Part shown: positions 9,576-18,737 of the stretch, in pieces
How the letters are laid out: every line of letters starts with the position of its first letter
Position numbering within the stretch: the stretch's first letter is position 1
NCBI RefSeq assembly: GCF_000275845.1
Contig: NW_006766935.1
Location: 144,724-193,207, forward strand
Direction of reading: 5' to 3'
Source: Dichomitus squalens LYAD-421 SS1
Taxonomy: Eukaryota; Basidiomycota; Agaricomycetes; Polyporales; Polyporaceae
DNA length: 48,484 nucleotides
Notes under the pieces: model-generated
What the model saw: the letters and a program-made list of their open reading frames with translations, nothing else
Databases searched by the model: none
Told to the model about the DNA's origin: nothing
Position numbers and translations under genes: made by a program

Positions 9576-10528
9576 TCAACCAGCCAGCGTCGTCACAAGA
9601 AGATCATACGAACCTGCTCATGTACAATACCGTTTGTGGCATCGCAAGCGCGAAGTTATCAGTCTCACGAATCTTGATTGCAGGGTGAACCTTTCCCTAT
9701 GAGCGAGTCTAAGTCTGGTCTCCGGATCTTCTCCATGATGCAGTGCACCTAATCGAGGCAATACACATCTTCATCCCAAGTTTGAGGTGTCTTGAGTTGG
9801 GAGAAATCGTTAGCTAGTGGCGGTGCGTAAAATACCGACACGAGAATATGGTACCATTTCGTCAGCGGTGAAGTAAAGCGAGCCGGGCCAAACTTCATAG
9901 TCATAGCGGTGAGGGGACTCAAGAGTCAAAGCGGAGTGACGAGTGCGGATCGACCGATTGGGTAGGCCACGCTCGCTAAGGCCAAAGCGACAAGCAGGCA
10001 TGCTGCAGCTGGTCGTCTGCCGACACAACTCCGGGCAAAAGAGCTCATTTATTCATTCTTGGTGGGCTACGCAGCGTGTCGATGATAAAACTCCCAATGG
10101 TCTTTGTATGTCTCTCTGTTTGTCTGGGAATTAGTATCGACATGACACGTAGCGCAGAAGGGTCTCCAATATTTTCTCACCTGGACCTTCGCGCTAAGTT
10201 GCCCGCATGCATTCTCATGATGCCCATACAGCAAGGCCCCCCTGAAGACCAGACGGGGAAGATGCGCGACAGTCTGCGACAGTGAGATTTGAAAGGACTC
10301 GGAGGAGGGTGAGGACGGGCAAGAGGATGAAGTCTGTGCTGTATCATGATACTGAATTCACGTCATCGCCGAAGTCGGGAGATGGGCCGCTTGCGTCATT
10401 GATGAACTCTACGTTGAGAACTCGTTTTATGAGTACCCACCACTGGACATCTGTACGATCTGCACATCGACCTCTCTACTTACAGATTCCTCTACAATAA
10501 GATACGCCAAGCGAGCATCAAGTCCAAC
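9576..10528. other. Spacer between the two GST genes
   Basis: Carries repeat copy 2 (9861-9994) and the 3' region of GST A and promoter of GST B. No other gene is supported. Confidence 0.5.
9861..9994 (-). repeat. Dispersed coding-like repeat fragment, copy 2 (inverted)
   Basis: Reverse-complement match to 1499-1632, about 85% identical by eye. Read on the minus strand it gives CRFGLSERGLPNRSIRT, HSALTLESPHRYDY and VWPGSLYFTAD, the same frame as copy 1. It lies in the spacer of the tandem GST pair and points opposite to them. No stop interrupts the shared part, and the frame runs on past it (ATG at about 10026, stop near 9810). Confidence 0.6.
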
Positions 10529-11476
10529 ATGAGCATGCCAGACGACAAGATACTCCCTCATGCCACCGGCGAGGCTGCGAAGACAGTGGAGAAGCACAAG
10601 GAGCCGCAAGACCTTGTTTTCTACGCCGGATGGGTGAGCTCGTATCATTGAATCTGTACATCAATGCGAAGTCTGATCCCTCTGCTCCTATTAGTTCTGC
10701 CCTTTCGTCCAGCGCGGTTGGATCACACTCGAAGAGCGCGGTATACCATACGAATACAAGGAGGTGAACCCATACAAGAAAGAGAAGCACTTCCTCGGTA
10801 CGCGCCTTCTCCGATTTCACTTGATAAGTCGACAAGGCTCATCTCCGGGCACTCGGAACAGACATCAACCCGAAGGGTCTCGTCCCCGCGATCGAGTACA
10901 AGGGCAAAGCGCTATACGAGTCCCTTATCCTCTGCGAGTTTTTCGAGGACGCCTTCCCGGACCACGCCCCGCATGTTCTCCCCAAGGATCCCTTCGATCG
11001 CGCGTACGTCCGCATCTGGGTCGACCACGTCTCCAAGGTCATCGTGCCGGGGTTCTTCCGCCTCGTCCAGGCGCAGGAGCCTGAGAAGCGCCAGCAGGCG
11101 CTCGAGGAGTACTATACCGCGCTACTGAAGCTGAGCGAACAGGTGAAAGGGCCGTACTTCCTTGGCGAAGAGTTTACGCTCGTAGACGTTGCACTCGCGC
11201 CGTGGGCTGTGCGCGACTATATCCTGGCGGAGAACCGGGGCTACTCGAGGGACGCGGTAGGCAAGGGATGGAAAGAGTACGCGCACCAGCTGGAGACGAG
11301 GGACAGCGTAGTGAGGACGTGCAGTGTGCGCTTTTGGCTTGCACCTTGATGTTTAACGGAGTTGCTGACGCGGCTACCAGGACAAGGAGCATTACGCGGA
11401 GATATATGGGCGATACTTGCGCGACGAGGCGCAAAGCGAGCAAGCGAAGGCGACGAGGGATGGAAGAACTTTCTGA
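10529..11476 (+). CDS. Omega-like glutathione transferase, copy B
   Basis: Tandem paralogue of copy A. Four exons: 10529-10633, 10695-10797, 10862-11325 and 11381-11476 (introns 61, 64 and 55 bp), 255 aa, with exon lengths 105, 103, 464 and 96 identical to copy A. The active-site segment is FCPFVQRGWITLEERGIPY (Cys37), followed by INPKGLVPAIEYKGKALYES and, in the C-domain, GPYFLGEEFTLVDVALAPWAVRDY. The last exon ends DEAQSEQAKATRDGRTF against DEAQSEAAKAIRAGRSF in copy A. Introns differ completely in sequence while exons are highly similar, so the duplication is not recent. An alternative start two codons downstream (ATG 10535) exists. Confidence 0.9.
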
Positions 11477-11713
11477 ACTGTTATCGGTTAAACAGGAATT
11501 TCGACCGAAGCGTTCGTTCATGATTGCAAAAGAGAATAGGAGTAGGAATCCAGGTTTGATGACAGGAAGTAGCGTCTGAAAGCGGAAGGCGGAGGCTTTG
11601 GATCCTAACAAATACAAATAGCGCCACTTACGTCGCGGTGATTACAACCATGTATGTAGTACTGTCGTTGCTATCTTCTCAAGTATCCGAGTCTCGTCTC
11701 GAACTCAAGAGCG

Positions 11714-13227
11714 ATGGCGAATCTGGACTTGCAAACGGCGCGAACACTTTACGAAGGTGAGTGTATTGTCTGACTGCTCTTGTTGGCAAGGAGGGTGTAT
11801 AGGACGCATCATGCCTGAGCAGAGTTGCAAGCTGTAGCTATGGTAGCATCGAGGTTATAAGCTGGAAGTGGGAAGGCACAAACTTCAGCTGACATGATAG
11901 TCTCTATGTAGGAGCACGAAAATGGTTTGCCATAGTCCCTCCCTTCTTCTTTCCCCCGACGTTCTTCTACGATGCGCCTTTTGGACGGTTTAGCCCATCA
12001 ACGAAGAGTATCTTCACGGTCGATGGTGAGTGACAATCTCACTCGCACCTTCTATAGGGTAGGGTCTTCCGGGCAATCCTGGCCACGGTGGCCTTGGTTG
12101 AATTTTGCTTGGGTGTCTTTCGAGACTGCTTGAATTGACAGCACAGTCCTTGCGCGCATTGGGCGGGCTCGCGCCCACCCTCAATGCGCCACGACTGTGC
12201 TTTCCTACGTGCTATTATTCTTCCTCGATAGAGTTTGTGGCGGGCCACCGTCGGGATCCGCCCTCCATATAACCCGCTCTTTCCCACCAGCACAAGCTAG
12301 GCAGTGCCAGCGGTCCCTAAGAACCACCTGCTGCACTTGTGCACCCAAAACATGAAAACACGCGCGAGTTGGCACCTCCCACATCGTGGCCAGAAATATT
12401 CGACATCTAAGCATGCCGTAACTTCATGTTAACACGTTACGTCTTTAGGCATCCGCTCCTGGATCGCCATGGAACTCGTCGCCCTCGTCGCTTTCTCCAA
12501 CTCCTATCTCCGCTCCCCTCTCTCCCCCACCTCCACTCTCGCCCTTACCTCCCCCACACGTCTGTTCCCCAACGCCCCGCCACTCTCACCGGCGCACCCG
12601 CCAACGTTGATCGCGCTCCTCTTCGTGACGCACTACCTCAACCGCGCGCTCGTCTCGCCCCTCCGCACGCCCTCGCGCTCCAAGTCGCATCTCATGGTCG
12701 CCGTCTCCGCCGTCTTCTTCAACGTCATCAACGGCTCGCTCATGGGCACATACCTCTCCTCCCCGCCCGCGCAGTCCTTCCTGGCCGACGCCTTCGCGCG
12801 CCCGACGTTCTGGCTCGGGCTCGCCCTCTGGGCGGCGGGCTTTGCGGGCAACGTCGCGCACGACGAGATCCTCCTCAACATCCGCCGCAACGCCAAGAAG
12901 GCCGCCGCCGACGACGCGAACAACGGGAAGGACAAGCCGAGTCAGGAGCACTACGCGGTCCCGCACGGGCTGCTGTACCGCTTCATCTCGTACCCGAACT
13001 ACTTCTGCGAGTGGGTAGAGTGGCTCGGGTTCGCGCTCGCGGCCTCACCCGCTCCGTCGTTCGCGTCGGTTGGGGCGTTCGTCGCGACGGTCAGCCCGCC
13101 GTGGCTGTTCTTCTTCAATGAGGTGTGGCTGATGCTCCCGCGGGCGTACAAGGGGCACAAGTGGTACCATGGCAAGTTCCCGGACTATCCGAAGGAGCGC
13201 AAGGTCGTCATTCCGTTCTTGTTCTGA
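11714..13227 (+). CDS. Steroid 5-alpha-reductase (SRD5A/DET2)-like membrane enzyme
   Basis: Family members reduce a C=C bond next to a keto group using NADPH in the ER membrane; in fungi the true substrate (sterol or lipid) is not settled by sequence. Three exons: 11714-11756, 11912-12025 and 12449-13227 (introns 155 and 423 bp), 311 aa with closed frame. The N-terminus has PPFFFPPTFFYDAPFGRF, then several hydrophobic segments. The C-terminus is typical: HGLLYRFISYPNYFCEWVEW, WLFFFNEVWLMLPRAYKGHKWY, then FPDYPKERKVVIPFLF at the very end. The C-terminal steroid-reductase signature and the short cytosolic KERK tail support this subfamily over TSC13-type enoyl reductases, which carry an N-terminal ubiquitin-like domain not seen here. 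The second intron is unusually long for this window. Confidence 0.85.
12141..12200. repeat. Strong hairpin inside the long intron of the SRD5A-like gene
   Basis: GCACAGTC at 12141-12148 pairs with GACTGTGC at 12193-12200, and GCGCATTG...GGGC pairs with GCCC...CAATGCGC inside it, leaving a tiny loop near 12170. It lies in the 423-bp second intron and may be part of a small degenerate element. Function unknown. Confidence 0.55.
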
Positions 13228-13654
13228 AATTGCATCTTGATGTACATCTGGACTGTGACTCTGGATTTGGGCCTTTTGATATGACCATTGTGTACTGCAA
13301 GTGTCTTGGTAGCGCTTCAACGTGCTAGACTGCACTAGATACCCTGTTGATCTCCGAGATTACTAGTGTTCCCGTCGCAGGTTGCAGACTGACCAGGCGA
13401 ATATGGTTGGCAACTGGTCGTACAGAACGTACAGACCTCTGTATTAAACGTATTCAGATCAAGAGAACATGGCACTCTTGTATGGTACTAGTAGGCGTAG
13501 CAATCGTTCTATGTCATAGCAAGTGCGTCTCGGCCTCCTGCAGCACATCGCACCGCCCCAACGGAGACCGCGGTCATATCGATGGGAAGGGTGCACACCT
13601 AGACCACCCAACTCCAGAGTCTATCCAACCCACCCGTATGCTCCCCGAGCCTTT
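13228..13654. other. Convergent 3' region between the SRD5A-like gene and RER1
   Basis: About 430 bp between two stop codons of converging genes. It should hold both 3' untranslated regions; no gene or repeat was recognised. Confidence 0.5.
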
Positions 13655-15014
13655 TCACCTCTGACCACCGTAGCGGACCTTGCGGCCCATGTCGAAGGGG
13701 ACGTACTTGTACTTGATCATGTGCCTGGGAAATACGCGGGAACACGTCAGCGGCTGGTCACACAGATTGCGAGCACCCCTGGGGGCTATCTCTGGGTGAC
13801 AGGAGAGGGAGATACGCACTGTATTTGACGGCGCATGGTGAGAAGGAAGAGGACGAAGAAGTAGACGACGAGGATAGGCCAGTATACGGGCACGTCGAAC
13901 ATTTCGAAGAAGGTCGCGAAGATGGCGACCACGGTTGCGCGTGTCGCAGATAGCCTGTGCAGCAGCATGTTAGCAACTCCGTCAACATCTCCAGCACGAC
14001 GGACAAAGTGCCTGTTTCCTTAATATGGAAACAGTGTGAAGACAGGTCTGACGGGTTGATGTTTCGCTAGGGTTCCCTAGGTGTTCGGAGGGAACGGAGA
14101 ACGACATATTTCCTGGTTGTTTCCTGAATGCAAGCGAGAGGCTCCATGTGACTAGCAATGGGAAAGTTCACGGAAGCAGGCGTAAGCATGGCAGACCAGG
14201 GAGTTTTCCGCGTGTTTTGCTGGAGTTTCCCATTTCTGAATACACAGACCCTCTTTCTTGATTCCAGGAGTCATCTCATTCCCCACTCCCCCGAATACCC
14301 GGGTAACTTTCGACGAACATCAAACTTTCAGACGTGTTTTCACCGTGTTTCCCTGTTCGAGAAACAGGTGTCCTGCCCATCGTGGAGCTACACCGCCGCG
14401 ATAGAGGGGAAATAACGCACCAAAACTGCCATTCGGGGAGACGGCGGACAAACGGGCGGAACTCGTCATCGCGCGAAGAGGGGAGAGGCGAAGCCGCGGA
14501 CTCGCCACCCTCTTCAATCTCGTCCGCTAGAAGGTCTTCCTGAAGCGATGGGTCGAAGCGGGGCTGAAGGAAGGCGAGGAAGAGGTTGAGGAGGTAGATT
14601 GCGTGGGCGTCTGTGTCCGAGGAGGGTCAACATCGCTCTCATTTGTTTTCCTCTCTAAGACTAAGGAACTCACAGCATACTGTGAAATAAACTTGAGTAT
14701 ACACATAGGCTTACTCATTGCGACGCCACGTACCAATATACCACTGATCACAGGGGAACCCAGGAGAGGAGACGCACGTATATTCGTCAGGCACACGTCC
14801 CACCCGCGAGAATCGAAAACAAACTCACTCCTTGCGCATAGACTATCCTCAGTATGAACAGGGCGAGCAGTCCCGCAGTCCCCAGCCACCTGTATAGCAC
14901 GAACGGGGTGACCTTATCCAGCCATTGCTGGTATTGTCGCTTCGCCTTGGCATAGTGTACAGCCAGCGGTTGGAGAGGACCCGCCGAGGCCTCGGGGTCG
15001 GATGAGGACATCAT
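13655..15014 (-). CDS. RER1: RER1, Golgi-to-ER retrieval receptor, with 10-nt and 6-nt micro-exons
   Basis: RER1 is a Golgi membrane protein that returns ER membrane proteins through COPI vesicles. Six exons: 14829-15014, 14734-14743 (10 nt), 14674-14679 (6 nt), 14421-14610, 13820-13954 and 13655-13724; introns 85, 54, 63, 466 and 95 bp; 198 aa. Conserved features are [19 protein letters not shown], then [82 protein letters not shown]. Four hydrophobic segments fit the family. The residues V-C-Y in the most conserved loop come from the junctions of the two micro-exons, so both are needed. Skipping the 6-nt exon keeps the frame but replaces V-C-Y by D. Start is ATG 15012-15014; the next codon is also ATG. 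Intron 4 contains a fold-back element. Confidence 0.92.
14011..14368. repeat. Fold-back element inside RER1 intron 4
   Basis: Two arms of roughly 80 to 165 bp (from 14011 inward and from 14368 inward) are inverted copies of each other. The outer 80 bp align well: cctgtttc...ggaaaca, gtgaa.ac, gtctga, ttgatgtt, ...ttcgg occur in order on both arms. The centre is near 14195. This looks like a non-autonomous DNA element with very long terminal inverted repeats. It explains the unusual 466-bp intron. A target duplication was not found. Confidence 0.65.
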
Positions 15015-15325
15015 TTTCAATGTCTTTGCTAGCGTTGCGCCTGAAGCCAAGGAGAAGCCGACCAGCAAAAGGACGTAAGGAGCAGAGGAGGAGAAGCAAC
15101 GGGAGGTGGCAGAGGGAGTGAGAGCAACGTGTACGAAGACTCCGTAGGCGCGGAATTTTCCGCCTAGGGCATGTCCCGGGCCGCGCGCGAGCTCACGGCC
15201 TTCTCGCTGAGACCACGACGACGGTATGAGTATGACAAGCGGTCAAAATAGTCGCGATGACTGAAACAGTATGTACGAAGTGCATTGCTTATAATGCGAT
15301 ACTGAGCTGAACGTTCTTTCTGGAC
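15015..15325. other. Shared upstream region of RER1 and the glycerate kinase gene
   Basis: 311 bp between two divergent start codons. It is likely a bidirectional promoter; no specific element was identified. Confidence 0.5.
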
Positions 15326-16396
15326 ATGTGTCAATCGCAGCCTCCGGAGGCCATAGGCCATATGAGCACTCACGTACTCACCCAGCTCTCTGCACATCGC
15401 TCGCGACACGCGGGAAAGGACGCGGCGGGACGCACAATACCACCTCTGATTGTCGGCGTACAGGGGCCGCAAGGCAGCGGGAAGACCTTTCTCACCTCGC
15501 TCCTCCGTGACGCCCTCCAATCCCCGCCGCATAACCTCTCTGTTGCGGTCTTCTCGCTCGACGACCTCTACCTCCCTCACGATGGCCTCGTATCACTTGC
15601 ACAGGCTCACCCCCACAATCCGCTTCTCAGGGGGCGCGGTCAGCCGGGGACGCATGACGTGCCCCTCGGGACACAAGTTCTCACCAAGCTGAGGGGCATC
15701 AACGATCTAACTGGTCCCGACGCGCAAGTCGAGCTCCCGAGCTTTGACAAGAGCCTGTTCAACGGCGAGGGAGACCGCGCTCCCTCAGGCACAATTGTGC
15801 GTCCTCCCGTAGACGTCGTGCTCTTCGAAGGATGGTGCGTAGGCTTCTATCCCATCTCGCGCGAGGAGGTCGAACGGCGGTTCGTGCGTCCTGTTATTGG
15901 GCTCGACGAGGGATTCTTTGAGAAGAGAGGATACAAAGTGGAGGATGTGCTCGAGATCAACGAGCGTCTGAGCAGTTACGTTTCGTGGTGGGAGTCACTC
16001 GACGCGTTCATTCAGGTATGTGGTGCTGGGACTTTCACCGTTCGCGCTGACAGGCTCTGTAGATAAAGCCTCCTGATGAGCACCCGTACACCCACATATA
16101 CAAGTGGAGGCTGCAGCAGGAACATAATTTGAAAGCTCGCAACGGCGGCAAGGGTATGACGGACGAGCAAGTAGAAGCGTACGTGCCGTTCAAAGCCCAT
16201 CTTATAGAGCGCTCATGGTCCACAATGATACAGCTTCGTGGACCGTTATATTCCAGGGTACGTTTTCTTTGGAGACGGTGTAACGGAAGGCTTCGAGGAA
16301 AGCCCGGGCCACCGCAAATTGCCGCCGTGGATTGGGCGCGGGCTGCGTATCCAGATAGGAGAAAGCCGAGAAGTGTTAAGGGTAGATAACTTCTGA
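15326..16396 (+). CDS. D-glycerate 3-kinase (GLYK/TDA10 type)
   Basis: P-loop kinase that phosphorylates D-glycerate to 3-phosphoglycerate; the fungal orthologue is TDA10. Three exons: 15326-16015, 16063-16178 and 16234-16396 (introns 47 and 55 bp, the first with a GCTGAC branch site), 322 aa. Walker A is GPQGSGKT at about residues 48-55, followed by FSLDDLYLPHDG, the conserved RGQPGTHD segment, LPSFDKSLFNGEGDR, VVLFEGWCVGF, YVSWWESLDAFIQIKP, YKWRLQQEHNLK, then AFVDRYIPGYVFFGDGV near the end. These motifs occur in family order. The last exon ends in a basic tail. A second in-frame ATG at codon 13 is a possible start. Confidence 0.9.
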
Positions 16397-16505
16397 ATGA
16401 AGGGATCGACATGTATGTTTATGTGTATGTTTAGTATTTATCAAACGCGCGCAGCTCATTCCTCGACTCGTTGCGGTTGGCGTTCAGGACTTGGTGTCAA
16501 TATGG

Positions 16506-16510
16506 AAAAA
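16506..16510 (-). terminator. Pol III T-run downstream of tRNA-Thr
   Basis: On the minus strand a run of five T follows the tRNA 3' end by about 21 nt, the usual RNA polymerase III stop signal. Confidence 0.6.
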
Positions 16511-16531
16511 GAGGGAGGAGGACCGTCGTAT

Positions 16532-16603
16532 TCCCATTAGCGGACTCGAACGACTGACCTCATCATTACAAGTGATGCGCTCTACCAGCTGAGCTAAACG
16601 GGA
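16532..16603 (-). tRNA. tRNA-Thr, anticodon TGT
   Basis: A 72-nt cloverleaf on the minus strand with no intron. The acceptor stem pairs TCCCGTT with AATGGGA (one G-T pair). The A box is TAGCTCAGCTGG and the B box includes GTTCGAGTCC. The anticodon stem CATCA/TGATG closes the loop CTTGTAA, giving anticodon TGT at 16568-16570, which reads ACA threonine codons. The T stem has one mismatch. CCA is not encoded, as expected for a nuclear gene. Confidence 0.93.
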
Positions 16604-16941
16604 GGTGCCATCGATGGTTTCCACTATGTCCCCGATCTGGTGGAATGATATCCGGGTGTAGGACTTTACAACGCACAACGGCCTCTCACTAGGTCCCTCA
16701 GTAAACCTAGCACGCTGTGTAGGATATCGTAGAAAATATGAATTGAAAAGTAGCATATTTGAAGGAATGGCATAAGACCTGCTATGAGGTGGCAGCTCTG
16801 TGGCGTCAGGAGTCCAAGAGATTGGTAGGAAGTTCGCGTTTTCGTGTATGGGCGCCTGTGATGCCTGATCGGGCCGTAGTACCTCAGCTTCGTTTTGACG
16901 TTGGACCGTCATCTATTCCTTCCCGGTTTTCCTGCGACGGT
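16604..16941. other. Upstream region between tRNA-Thr and HUB1
   Basis: 338 bp with no supported gene; it likely contains the HUB1 promoter. Confidence 0.45.
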
Positions 16942-17508
16942 ATGCCTCTCATTGAAGTGAGTGGTACTACACACCGAGCAAAACGGCACACTGATGAGGT
17001 TGTCGATCTGCCACTGAATCTCACCACCGAATCTCACCTTCCCTGGACGCTCCTCCCGGATATTTGGATGCACGATGTTGGCATGCTGTAGGTCATCGCG
17101 AACGACCGGCTTGGGCGCAAAGGTGCGTGTCCCTATCGCCGTCGCCTTGCAGGACATGTGCACTGATGCGCAAGGATGCGTGTAGTGCGCGTCAAGTGCA
17201 GTCCAGACGACACCGTTGGCGACCTCAAGAAGCTCATCGCGGCCCAGACGGGTACGGATCCGTCCAAGATCCAGCTCAAGAAATGGTGTGCATCTCCGAC
17301 TTTTCTATGCTGTTCAATCAGCGCTGCCTCTCCCTATTCGCCCTCTTCCTTCAGTTTATCCTCCCTGCGGACGTCCCTCCCATCATTACCGCCTTCTTCC
17401 GCGACACAGAGCTAACGTCCCGTCCATCCCAGGTACACGATCTACAAGGACCATATCACACTCGCAGACTATGAGATACACGACGGCATGAGTCTTGAGA
17501 TGTATTAG
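16942..17508 (+). CDS. HUB1: HUB1/UBL5 ubiquitin-like splicing modifier
   Basis: HUB1 is a small ubiquitin-like protein that binds spliceosomal proteins (Snu66) without covalent attachment and affects splice-site choice. Four exons: 16942-16956 (15 nt), 17092-17122, 17186-17285 and 17433-17508, with introns of 135, 63 and 147 bp. The product is 73 aa, the family's normal length. It reads [15 protein letters not shown], then [53 protein letters not shown] and SLEMY, matching UBL5 along its whole length, including the DYEIHDGM block. It ends in a single Tyr; many orthologues end YY or YYQ. Exons 1 and 2 are too small to be found as open frames and rest on the splice signals and the fit. Confidence 0.93.
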
Positions 17509-18730
17509 TCGACGATCTGCCGCTGTGTGGTGCGGCGTAGTCTGTTTTCTCGGGGCATCCCATCCTCATGCCTCATGTCCGCGAGGCCGATTGATTGTTC
17601 AAAGTGAGCTGCGATTGTAGTACTTGTGATGTAGATGTATCAATAGACCAGAGTGTTTACGATTGCACGCAACTGGCTACGTAGCCACGAATGCACGCAG
17701 TCGCGCGTTCGCTTTCGCAGTTACAACACAAGCGTGCAGTCGTGTAATCGCAGAGTCGGGTAAGCGACGCTAAGTATCCTATTCTTAGTTCTCAATGGCC
17801 CCTACAACGAAGTTCTTTCCTTGCGCAATGTAGATCAACTATAATCTAAATAGTTCTCACTATTCATCCGGTTCTCGATGCGCGCAAAATGAATCTACTC
17901 AAGGGCGTTGCAGGGTGCATAGACTTGAGCCTTGCCCTTCGCCGAACTCCTGCCGGAGGGCGCTCCAGTTACAACTTACAATTGACGCGCAGTTACACGA
18001 CTGCGTGGCTGCATATACACACAGAGCTTGGCGAGCTTCGCCATCAATTGACTGCGTGAATACGTGGTTACGCAGCCTGCTACATAGCCAGTTGCGTGAA
18101 ATCGTAAACGTTCTCAGAGCAGGGCAGCTCACTGGACTTTGCTTTCCACCCCGTTCAGAACGGTATTGCGATTCCGCGAGTGCCCGGTCGGCGGTTAGTC
18201 GACCGTCATTGTGTACGTTCGACCACGGTGATCCGAGCTCCTATGCACCACTCTTCAGCTCTAAATTCTGCAAGACCTGCTAAGTAGATCCCACATCCCT
18301 TGACAGCCGTTCCTAGATGCATTCGATGCCGTATATGCAAAGATACATGAGACCGTTCTATATATCTTTAGGACACTGGTTAGCGTCGCCTAGCCCCTAT
18401 CTCTCAGTCCTGACAGCTTGACTTACATATGCACCAGTTTTTTCCCATCATAGTACTGGTCAGCGCAGACAGCACCCAAACACGAGTCCACAACTTGGCG
18501 GGTCGGTCGCTGGACCAGTTGTGCAGTTCTTCAGGGCATCGGATCAGGGACTCACTTCACGCCTGAGCTGGTAAACGCGAATGTGGTACTGTGTGTGGCG
18601 TCATTACAATGCATAGAGTGTAGATCGTAGACAAAGCAATAAGGATAAGAGACCAGGTAGGCTAATCTAGAGGTGGGGGACACGCACGGAATCCCCGTCT
18701 ATAGTAGATATTATGTCATGTCATGTCATG
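17509..18730. other. Convergent region between HUB1 and TRK
   Basis: Holds the TIR element at 17655-18109 and the 3' flank of the potassium transporter. No gene is supported. Confidence 0.5.
17655..18109. repeat. TIR (MITE-like) element, 455 bp
   Basis: The left end from 17655 (GTTTACGATTGCACGCAACTGG, continuing CTACGTAGC) is matched by the reverse complement of the right end at 18109 (GTTTACGATTTCACGCAACTGG, continuing CTATGTAGC), about 31 bp with two mismatches. Further inside, CACGCAGTC and GCAGTCGTGTAA also recur in inverted orientation. It has no coding capacity. No convincing target duplication was seen, so the exact ends may be a few bases off. Confidence 0.7.
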
Positions 18731-18737
18731 TCATGTC
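18713..18737. repeat. Pentanucleotide microsatellite (ATGTC)5 over the TRK stop codon
   Basis: Five perfect copies of ATGTC. The minus-strand stop codon of the TRK gene (18731-18733) lies inside the array. Confidence 0.9.

Noticed and set aside
12426..13121. Arg/Pro/Leu-rich frames overlapping the SRD5A-like exon 3 on both strands
   Set aside because: Shadow frames of a GC-rich coding exon with strong codon bias; the SRD5A frame has the family motifs.
16759..17091. Open frame covering HUB1 exon 1 and intron 1
   Set aside because: Frame is not that of HUB1, whose exon 1 (15 nt) and exon 2 fit the conserved family exactly.
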